64,000 bases of DNA from Corella eumyota (Eukaryota > Chordata > Ascidiacea > Phlebobranchia > Corellidae), in the NCBI GenBank assembly GCA_963082875.1, contig OY720098.1, forward strand, positions 21,576,001 through 21,640,000, in the 5' to 3' direction. Within the stretch, counting starts at the first letter, position 1. Every line of letters starts with the position of its first letter. This document shows positions 45,401 through 57,400 of the stretch, piece by piece. A program made the position numbers and the translations under genes. Below the pieces are notes generated by a model that saw only the letters and a list, made by a program, of their open reading frames with translations, was not told where the DNA came from and searched no databases.

Positions 45401-48400
45401 ACTTGTTAGTGAACAACTATTAAAATTTAAGTTTGTCGGTTTTACTGCATAGTTGGTATATTTCATCAGCTAGTTTGCCATATTTCAAAGCTTTATCTTG
45501 TTCACCCAATGCTTTGTAGCAATCGTGTAAACCAGCATAAATATCATATTGTAGTTTTGTTGGCCTAACTGTTAGTTTGTTTAGTAAATGTTGTGCTTTA
45601 TTTAAATTGTTTATTGCATGTTTATATTTACCAAGATCAAAGTAGCAATCCCCTATGCCTCGATATATACTTGACATTTCTTTTGGCCATTCCAATAAAG
45701 CACTTTTCTCAATTTTTAAATGTTGTAAATAAATTGTAAGTGCAACTTTTGGTTTGTCGAGTTGAAGTTGCGAATTGGCGCATTTATCAAGTATTGAAAG
45801 CTGTAATTCAATTTTCAGGTTTGGTATGGGAAATCGTTGAAGAAATGGTTGAGATATTGTTTCTATTTGCTCATATTCTTTTAATTGAAAAAGATATTGC
45901 ATTGTTAAATAAAAACAACCAAGATATAACATATGTCCAGGTTGAATATGAGGTTTTATTTGTTCAAGCAACTCTAATGCAACTTTAAAGTTCCGTTCAC
46001 TATAATAAGCTATAGAAGCAAAAAATATAATTTCAAGCCCGTAGTGGTCATTTTTTAACCAGTTTGAAGATTTTCGGTTTTCCCATTCTAATATAATTTT
46101 TTTGTGTTGTCGTATGTGACTCAAACTCGCCCAATATTCTAAACTAGAAGTCTTTTGATCTGGAATGTGTATTTTACCTATTTGTGTTTTGAATTCTACA
46201 GAATATTTAGTTGTATAAATTTGTTTAAGGTTGGTCCAGTTTTGAAGAAACTGTAAAATTTCAAAAAACCTAACAAGACTTGCTGCTCCAACAGCTTGAA
46301 TTAATTCTTGAGCAGGATTAAAATCAAAACCTCGAAAAGTTTTTCCTTTATCAATATAATCATCTTGGCCTTGTTTTTTTGTATATAGTTTTAGTCTAAC
46401 TTCACAAGCAACAGACAGGGCATACTTAAGATGATGGGAAGTCCTTGAATCAGCTATTTGTTGTTTTTCTAACTCATTTATTGCTTTAAATCCATTTGTA
46501 AAAACTTTATGAAAATCACAAATAATTGTAAGAAATAGTGATATAGTTCTGTACAAAATTTGTTTCATGTTAAATTGCTGATTGTACATATTTAATGTAT
46601 GAACAAATGGCAAAAACTCTGTTTTATTTACCTCTTGGTTTAAGGCTGACTTAAATTTGGAAAAATCTTTTGTTTCAAGTTTTTGTTTAACCAGATTACA
46701 ATATTGTTTGTGAATTTTTATATCTCCATAAACAAAACATGTTCGTTTTAACACATCAGCTAAGTGATAACCATTCTTTAAATCCACATCAGAGTCAAGA
46801 TACTTGATCATTTCACTGACAGATTGAATTAGTTCTGTTGACCATGGCTTGTTGGTGGTACCTTCTTGTCTTCCTAGTGGAAACTTGCAAGCATATGGAA
46901 TCATTCCATCAAAAGAAATTCCTCGTTTTGTAAAACTGTCAAAGAACCAGTCACCATTATTTTCAGTAGTAGAATCATTTAAAGAAGGAATAACAACACA
47001 TGGAATAATAGTTTCCCCCAAATTCATGATAATAAAATGATGAATGATAGAAAACCATCTAAAATATTCCAGAGTGTTGTTATCCACTTTCTTGTTTTCA
47101 TCCAGCAAAATAATATGCTCAAAATCAGAGTAAGGAGTTATTTCTTTTCGTGCAAGAGACCCCATTCCAGCTATGGCAAATTTACATGGAGATTTTCCCA
47201 TGATTTTGACACACTTTTCAGCTATAAATTGCATGATAGAAGTGTATTGACTGGCTATATCATCTTGTATGGCACAAACTGTTTGTATTTTAGCACATTC
47301 TAGTTGTTCTAATTTTGCTTCAGCTATTTTATAAGGAATATGTTCTAACTGCAACAATTTATTTTCAGTATTTTCTCTCAGTTTTTTAACTTTTTTGGCA
47401 ACTTTTGCAGAAATATTTTTTAAATTTGCCAAAGATTGATCTGCTTTTGATATTTTAAGCAAATGTAAGCAAAGATTATTAAGATCTTTCTTAATTGATT
47501 TAACATTTGAAGGATTTCTCACTATAGCTGAATTTAAAAGTGCACAACTTCTTATCAAGCTCAATTTATTAGGACTTTTCTCCTTATAAAGCAATCCCAT
47601 TTTGTGAAGAATTTTTGCTGATTCTTGTGGTTTATTTTCCTTCCACTTTCCATCTTGTGTTTCTACACAAAGCTGTTTTAACTCAGCAGCAAGTTTATTT
47701 TCCTTTTCTTTAAACTTCATTGCTAAAACTAGGTTTTCTTACACAAAAGAATTAATTTAAATCAAATGTATTTGTTCTAACAGAAACTTAAGAAATGTTG
47801 AAAATCGGAATATTAAAACAGCTCTCTTTTTAAGTTTTTAATAACTCAAACTGACCAAAATATTTAAACCTGATAACTAAACACAATTTTCAATAATATA
47901 AAATCTAGCAGTCAACGCCCATGATAAATATTGATGTCACATAGTCACAAGATCCATTGTTTACTTAACAAACAAGTTATTCATTACCCAATATGATGTA
48001 AAAATAAAATGTTTTTATTACGAATTTTTATTTAAAATGTCGTTAAAATATTGAATTAATTTATGATGGTCTAATTTTAAATAAAAAAAACAGTTTTTAA
48101 ATTACAAATATTGTTTTTACAATATTTGCTAAAATATAAAAAGTTATGTTTATAGTTGTTGTTGTTTATTTATAATTATAACTTTTTTTATTTTAATTTT
48201 TTTAGGAGCTGAAAAATATATTTTGTTCATAAAAAGCACTGATTTGCTTGAACCACTGAGGTTAGAATCAAACAATTACCATTATCTCCTAACAAACCTA
48301 AGACCTGGTGCCTACTATGACATCACAATGACCTCTGTTGGGTTCAATGGACAAGTTAATGATGAAATAAGTGAAACTTTAAGGTTTCAAACAGGTAGAT

Positions 48401-51400
48401 ATTTTTTTTATTTAAGTTTGTCCTCAATACACTTTTTTTTATTTTTAGTTTTAAAAAAAATAACTTTAAGAATATTTAGTACTTTGTAAAGAAATAATTT
48501 ATATTATGTTTTTATCTTAAATATTTATTTTATTTAGTTTCCAGTGCTCCAGATAATATTGCAACAAATGACATCAAACCAACAAGCTTTCAACTGAACT
48601 GGGACCCGGTTTATGGTAAGATTTTAATTATTTAATTTATACTAGATGTTAAAAGTTCAATATTACAGCTTTATCCATTACTCTCGATCTTTAAACGGTA
48701 TAAACTTCTGCTGAGCCAGCACTTAATCTGCAACTTAATTATTGGGCAATTATAATCTATAATATCCCAAACTGTCAAAGTTAACTCGATACTGGGTTGG
48801 GGTATCTGATGTTACTCTATGTTTGAGTTGCGCATTTGACCTTCCCAAATTGGGGATAAATAAATATAAAAAAATAATCTTTGGATTTGTTCAAGGTGCT
48901 GAAAGTTATCAAGTAACAGTTACTTCACCTGATGAAGATGTAAACATTCCTGACCTAACTATGACATCACAAACCACATTGTTGGTGGACAATTTAAGCA
49001 CAGGAACTCAGTATGATATCACAGTTGTCTCAGTCGGTGAAGAAGGCCAACAAAGTGTTAATAGTGATGTCATAAGTGAAACAACAATACCACAAACTAC
49101 TTCTAATATTGACATCACAGATGTAGAGAGTGGCTCAGTGACAATAACTTGGGATCCAGTTAAAGGTAAATCTTTAGTTTTGTTGAAACTAAACAAATAT
49201 TAACTGAACAACATAATCTTCTAAAGTCTTTTTTTATTTTGTTTTAAGTTCTTACTAAGAAAATATTTACAATTAATATGTAGTCTCTTATTAACAAAGT
49301 TTATGATATGAACACATGACAAAAATATCTAAATCTTTTTATCTTAAACGTTTATAGTGGAACTAAAATAGCTTCTAGTTTAAGTTATAACACTTGTATT
49401 AATACAAAATTAGACACATCATTAAACATGGATAGTCAAAATGTTAAATCTTTTTCAGGTGCTGTCACTTACAGGGTTTCTGTGCTTAATTTGGATAATA
49501 ACGAAACTCAAGAAATTGAAAGTGAGAACAGTGTTTCCGTGATAAATGACTTAGAAGCGGGAACTTGGTTCGAATTTGTTGTTTTTTCTGTTGGAATTGA
49601 TTCGAGGATAAACTTAATTGGAAGTCAACCAATCAAAACACAGACTGGTATAGTTTATTTTAATTTTTTAAATTTGTGATTTTAAAATTTGTTTTAAAAA
49701 GTTGACACTTGAATTAAAAATTTAATAACATAAAATATTTTTAGTACCAAGCCAGCCAACCAATCTACAAGTAACTGAAACCATGACAACCACGATTGAA
49801 GTAACATGGAACCCAGTAAAAGGAGCTCAATATTACACAATCACATCTCTTGATGAAAACTCAGCTGAAAGTTCGTTCAACTCAACTTTAACAACTTATG
49901 TTATTAGTGGACTTGAACCAGGCTCTGTGTACGGTGTTAAAGTTGTGGCAGTTGGTGATGAGAATAGAACGAGTGAAGAAAGTGAAATTGTCCAAGGAGT
50001 TACAAGTAAAAATATTTCTAACTTTTTTAGTTTTAAAATTTTATTTGTTATTCTTTAACAAGGTTGACTTTACAGCCTGACTATCGGGTACCTAACTATA
50101 AACTTAATAAAAAAACATTTGTGTTGGGAAATTTTTTAAACCTTAATTAAATGTCAACTTTTAGGGCCAGATTATCCAAGTGATGTTGAGCTGAGTTTGG
50201 TTACCACGACAACATTTAACTTATCCTGGACTTCAATCAAAGGTTAGTCATTAAATGTTCACCTAATATTTAACAATATTGCCAGGTTATTTAATTCTAT
50301 GTATATAGTTTAAAAGTTTTTATGTTCACATGTTTTTTAAAACATTAAATATTTTTTTCAGGTGCTGAAAAATATTTAATCTTTGTTGAAAGTTCTGATT
50401 TACTTGAAACTTTGACCTTGGAATCTTTAACCAATCAGATCCAAGTAAGCAACCTAAGGTCAGGTGGTTATTATGACATCACCATGACCTCTGTTGGGGT
50501 CAACAATCAAGTAAACGCTGGCAGAAGTGAAGTTTTAAGAATTCAAACAGGTTCTTTAAGTTTTGGTTAATTTCAGTTAATAGATAAATTAAGAAAATAA
50601 ATTTTTATATCAATTTATTCTTTTGTAAGTAGGCACATTTAACATTTTGGTTATTATATAACATTTTTCTTCCATAGTTTAGTATTATATAAAGTTTAGT
50701 ATATTATTGGCCTGCTTAAATTTCTAACCAATAGGCTGTTGTTTAATTTGTGGTTTAACAATGGGATCAGTATAAAAAGTTGAACCTAAAACCTTATGTA
50801 ATAACTGTGTCACTTCTTGATATATTTCTTAAGATTCTTGACATAAACCAAATTAATCTTTTTAGTTCCTCTTCCCCCAACAAACTTATTATTTTCTGAG
50901 GTTACTACAGATACAATGATTATTTCTTGGGATGTTGCTTATGGTGAGTCAATGTGAAACTTTTAATTTTGGTTATAATTAAAAAATTGTTGGCTTAGAT
51001 TGCTTGGAAGTCTTACCCTTTTTTAGCATTTTGTGTAAGGTTAGCTTGAATGTGATTAGTTTTATTAATTTTAGTTGTTACATCACAATGGTTAAATTTT
51101 AAACTTAAAGAATAATTTTAACTCTTGGTGTGTATATGAATATAATTTTGTTTTAATAAATGTCTAGGTGCTGACCATTATGATGTCACATACCAATCTG
51201 CTCAATCAACAACAAGCCCACTAGTGGCCACAACAAACCTTTTAACGTTGACCTTGTCTGAGTTGACCCCTGGTACATGGTATGAGGTCAAGGTTAGATC
51301 GGTTGGAGGTCAAGGTCAAGTTGGAGAGTTTAGCATCCCAGTACATGATTCTACAAGTAAATTTTAATTTGTTTTTTAGTTTTCTAATTAATTTTTTTAT

Positions 51401-54400
51401 TGTTTTTTTAAATGCAATTTAATTGTTAAAAAAATTTACTATTACTTTAAACAAGGAGTATACTTATCAGATTGTTATTTTTTTCAATATTTTTTATATT
51501 ACTTTAGGTTATAGATTTTATACTTTTTTTGGGAAAGGTTGTGCATTTGTTTTTAAGGTATTTGTAAACGTCGGTCTCAAAGGCGAATAATAAATAGATT
51601 GTTAAAATTTACTTTTATTTTTTTTGTAGTTCCACTACCTCCATCTAGTGTTGAAGTTGTTGATATTACAATAAATGAAATATCGCTGAGTTGGACATCA
51701 GCATTTGGTAATTAGATTTTTTTTTAATTTTTGTAACCACTCTTAATTTTAAAGTCATTTATTTTCTACAAGTTCCACTACAACTTTTACTTAACTATTG
51801 TGCTTTAACTTTAAAGTAATCCTATTCTGATTAATAATAAATTAATTTTAAAACTAAACTTGAAATGTTTAAGCTAATATTAAACATTGTGTTTTACTAA
51901 AACAATTGTTAATTCAGGTGCAATAAGTTACAACATAATCACCAATAATGACATCACAAACCCACTTGTAACTGAATCAACTGAGATTCAAATCTCAAAT
52001 CTCACGCCAGGTGAAACTTACGAGTTCCAAGTATTTGCGGTTGGTTTAAATATGAGGGAAAGTGAGGGCAGTGAAATTATTGAAACACAAACAGGTTTGT
52101 AGTATATATATATAAGTAAACTAAGTAAAAAAATGTTAAGTGATTGAATTGGATTTTTTTCTTACTATTTACATTAACTATTTAAAATTAAAATAAACTG
52201 GATATTTAACACAACCAATATAAAGACATAATTGGTTATATATATATAAATTTTTTTTTTGTATATATTTTTATCCTCGATGTGGGAAGTCGAATGCGCG
52301 ACCTAAACATAGCAGAATATTAGTTACTCCGACCCAGTCTCGAGTTGATTTTAGCAGTTTGGGATATTATTGATTATAATTCCCCGATAATTATGCTGCT
52401 GATTAAGTGCTGGCTCAGCAGGAGTTCATACTGTTTATAGCGCCTTACTTAAGGGCGCTACAGCATGAGATCAGTGGGGATTGAACCCACGACCTCATGT
52501 GTGGTGTAGCAAGTATTATTACAACTATATCACTATTAGGGTAATCAAAAGATGACATACTTGATTCATTTTAAACATGTTATGTTTTGCCTTGGCATTA
52601 AAATCTTTATATTAATCTTTAATTTTTACTTTTAAATATTTCAGTAACTCTTCCACCTTCCAATGTTGAAGTTATTGAGATAGAACTGACAAGCATCAGC
52701 TTGGAGTGGGATCAAGTATTTGGTAAGTTGGTGTAAAAGTTAAAATGTTTCAGATTCCCAGTTAAATAAAAATAAAATTCAAGTAGTGCGTGATTTAAGC
52801 TAAATTTCAGAGCAATAATTTTAGCTAAACTTTAAATTAGAGTTGTTGTTTGTTTTTATTCACAACTTGTAACAAATTGTCTAAACAAAAATGTTATTAT
52901 TAATAAAAGGCAAAACTAAGGTTTAGCCGGTTATTATATAAATAAAATTATAAAACTTTTCAAAATTCTATAAAACTATTCAAAATTTAGGTTATTATAA
53001 AACTATTTAAAATTCATTTTCTTAACACATGAAATAAATCAATAATTTAATTTCTAAGGTGCTTTAACTTATATTGTCAACTTTATCGATGTTTCAACAA
53101 ACACTGAGGTTTCGAGAACAATCGACCAAAACTCAATCATTCTGGAATTCTTAACTCCTGGAATCAATTATTCAATCACAGTGGCATCTCAGAGTGGAGG
53201 TCGTGTCAGTGAGAATAGTGTGGCACTGACTGTGCTCACAAGTAAGTTACAACTTTAATTTTGTTTATTACGCTACATGAAGACCATTTGCTATAACCAA
53301 ACTTATACTATGCAATTGTAAACTTTAATGTTATTTATTATTTAAAATTTCAAAAAATTTTAAGTAATATTTCAATTTATTTTTGTATAAACAAATATTA
53401 AGTTTAAGACTTGATTTAAACTTTTAAAATAAATTGTTTTTACACATAAATAATAAAAATAAGAATTTTTTATATGTGCTAGTTACAGAATCACACACCA
53501 ATTTACTACATTATTAAAGTATAACACATTAAATAATAATCAGTCTTTTAATTCATTTAACAAAATATTGTGTCAAACAGGGATAGGCCCACCACCAACT
53601 ATAGAGCTAAGCGGGGAAACCATTCAAAGTGTTCAGATCAACTGGAAAGCTGTGCCTGGTAAATTTTTTTTGTATATATCTTTATCCTCGATGTGGGAAA
53701 GTCAAATGCGCAACTTAAACATAGAGTAACATCAATTACTCAGACCCAGTCTCGAGTTGCCTGTGGCAGTTTGGGATATTATTGATTATAATTGCCCGGT
53801 AATTAAGCTGCTGATCAAGTGTTAGTTCAACAGGAGTTTATACCGTTTATAGTGCCTTACTTAAGGGCGCTACAGCATGATCTCATGGTGGTGTAGCAAA
53901 TGTTTTACCACTACTCCACGCTGCTGGCCTTATACATGAAATATATATTTTTTTTTGGTGCTGAATTTGTTGAAAATTAATTTTTAAATTTATATCCAGG
54001 TGCTTCCCACTATGTGGTGGAGGTGCGACCAGATGTTCTGGGAAGTTCTTTTGAGTTCCAAACCTCCGAGATCCAATCCATGGCCAGAAACCTTAAATCT
54101 GGCTCGGAGTACAGTTTCAGGGTTGCTAGTGTTGACACTAAAGGGCGACAGAGTGAAGAATGGAGCGAAGTTGCTCAAACTGTAACTGGTAAAAAAATTA
54201 GGAAAAACAAAAACTAGTTTAGTGAATTTTTTTCAATTAAGTAAGTATTAAAACTAAAAAACAACCAATTATAATACAACAATATTTTAGATCCCCTCCC
54301 ACCAAACAACTTGGCTGTAAATGAAATTTCAACAAACTCATTTGTTCTATCCTGGGATGGTGTAATTGGTGAGTTCATTAAATTCATATAATCCTATTAT

Positions 54401-57400
54401 GTTATGGAATTTAAGCTTTAAAAACATACTTTGTGCTATAACAAAACAGAAAATTTTCTGTTTAATGATAGCATTATTAGCCTAAACTGTTTCACAAAAT
54501 TATAATTCATTCCTTATGTGACTTGGCAAGTTTTGTTGATATATTAAATTATTAATATAAGTAACATAAAATAGCAATAAAGCTTCCAATCTTTTTAGTT
54601 GAGTACTCATTTATAACATGTTTATGTTTTCTTAAAGAAAGAAGAAGTATAGCAAATGCCAAGCGCTAAGATTAATTTAAATATTTTTTTGTAAAACGTG
54701 GCTTACCTTAACGTTGTTTTAAACATAATTTTAAAATTAAAATATTTTTGTTTTAGGAGCTGTCCAATATGAGGTCAAAATCTACCAAGACCTCAATTTA
54801 ATCTCCACACGAAACCTTGAACAAATGAACTTGCAGTTGCAGGGGTTCGAACCTGGGACCTTGTACTCAGTGGAAGTGAGGGGAGTTAATGTAAATGAAG
54901 GGAAGAGTGATGCAGCACAAATTGAACAAAGAACGAGTAATATAATAAAATAAATTAAAGTTATTAAGGGACTTACAATTAAAGTTATTAAGAGACTTAC
55001 AGAATGTCAGAAGGATTATGGAGAATCTATTAAACATTCACATTGCTTTTTGTGCTAACCTTTTTGATTTAAAATTATTTTTAATTCAGTTGTCAGTATG
55101 CATTGTAACTTTATTATTATTCGTTTCAAGTTTAATCGCGATATAAAGTTTTGATATTTTCTTTTAGTTCCCCTTCCACCTTCTAACATTGATGTCTTGG
55201 AAGTTGGTGAAAATTTTATCAACTTATCGTGGAACCAAGTTAACGGTAAAAATAATCTGTTATAAAATAACTCAAACTTAAGCAATATTGGTGTTTTTGA
55301 GCATTTATAAAATAATATGACATTATAAACCTACAACTATATTAATATATACAGGGGCAAACACTTATGATGTCATAGTAAGCATATCTGATGAGGATAT
55401 AGTGACATTAAACTTTAGTCCCAACACAGCCTTGATCAGCAATCTTGAGCCTGGGACGGTTTACAATTTCAATTTTGTTTCGGTTTCAGCTGAAAATTTA
55501 AGAAGCGATAAAAGTCAAATAGTAACTCAGCAAACAAGTATTTGCATTTTACTTTTGTTGTATTTAAATTTCCAAGCTGATTGTTTTTGTAATTCTTTCC
55601 TTAGTCTATAAAAATAGGATGTTCATTATGTAATTTACATATAGCAGAATATTTAAAAAAATCTATATTATTTTAAGACTTTTTTTTTATAAACAATATG
55701 AACTTCTACTGGGTCCAAAGTTAATAAGTAAATTAGGGTTTAACAAAATGTTTTATAATATTATAAAATTGCTTAATTAAACTTGAGACCAGGTCAGGTA
55801 ACAGCTTTCCCTAATGTCAAATAGAAAAATTATGTTATAAAATATATAAAGATTTAGTTTTTACTCAGTTTAACTAATACTTGTACTTACCAAGAAATTA
55901 CTTTGTTGTTTTAAGGAACGCTTGCCCCAACCAACCTCCAAGTTTCGCCAATAAATGAAACAAGCGTTCAACTAACTTGGAATCCTGTGTTTGGTAAGTT
56001 TAAAACTTTAATTTAATATAAATATATAACAAGGGGCTTACAAATAGGATGAGTTCCATCTCTACACACTGATAGCTAAATTAATAACAAATAATCAACC
56101 TAAAAAAAAAAAACCACTGAATGGAGTGTTTTGTGGCCAAGAAAATAAGATTTTTTTAAATACATATTTAAAAAAAAAGTTTGTTTTTAATTTTGACCTG
56201 CAGCATGATGTAGTTGTAAAAACACATGTTACGCCACACATGAGGTCGTGGGTTCAATCCCCACTGATCTCATGCTGTAGCGCCCTTGAGTAAGACGCTA
56301 TAAACAGTATGAACTCCTGCTGAGCCAGCACTTAATCAGCAGCATAATTATCGAGCAATTATAATCTATAATATTCCAAACTACCACAGGCAACTCGAGA
56401 GTGGGTCGAAGTAACTGAAGTTACTCTATGTTTAAGTCGCGCATTTGACTTTCCCACATCGAGGATAAAGATATATACAAATAAAAATCATAAAATTCAA
56501 ATTTTAAACAACTCAGGTGCTGATTCTTACACGTTGTATATTACTGGCAAACCTGACCTAACTCGCAAACAAATCATCGTTGAAACAACTGAAACAATCA
56601 ACAACATAAGATCAACAAATGTTGTTGTCAACGACCTTCAAACCAGCGTAGTTTACATGTTTGAGGTCACTGCTGTAACACTAGATGGACTAGAGAGCAG
56701 AAAGAGCGAGTCAGTCGTTGGAGAAACTCGTAAGTTTTTAATTAATTTAAAGAATTAATTAATTTAATTAGGTATTCAGATAAAATTTTTCGATAATTTT
56801 AACAATTTTTTTTCAGACTCTGAATTCCCAGTGTTGCCAGAAAGTTCTGAACCTCTTGTGAGAATTTTAAATGTTCTTCAAACTGGATTTGTGGCCACTT
56901 GGGGTGCTATAAACAATGCTGTTGCGTACAAGGTGGTGGTTAGGGATGGCGCTGGAGAGGTCAAAGAATTTACTGCAAAGTAAAATTGCTTTTTATTAAA
57001 TTCATAATATTTATTTTTAATTTAAGTAAATGTTAAATTTAATTTTTTGTTTTTTTTATTTTGGTTTTTCGCGCATTGATAAAAATAAATAATAAATACG
57101 ATATACAATTAATATTACAACAATGCGACGGGAAAAAATGACAAAATTAATTTAATGATTTAAAACATGCCAAAAGTAATAATGTTTACATGAAGATTTT
57201 AAGTACATTATGGCATGGTCACCAAACCCAGGGAGGGTAATTTTGTGTGTACCCCAAAGTACTCTGCTAATAATTTTTAATTTTTATAGAATTTAAAGAA
57301 ATTAGTTTTGTTTTTCTAAATAAACCTTCTTATTTAAAATACCTGATTTATTTTTTACAATTTCATTAAATTTTAGCGGTTTTAACACAACTCAAGTGAC

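Noticed and set aside
45740-47303. Plus-strand frames across the nested gene
   Set aside because: Antisense shadows of the 766-codon minus-strand frame.
50696-50770. Possible additional family B copy
   Set aside because: Only a short, ambiguous match (ggcctgct, gctgttgtttaatttgtgg); too weak to list.
55765-55830. Possible decayed SINE fragment
   Set aside because: Only cttgagaccaggtcaggtaa resembles the family; no adjoining segments.
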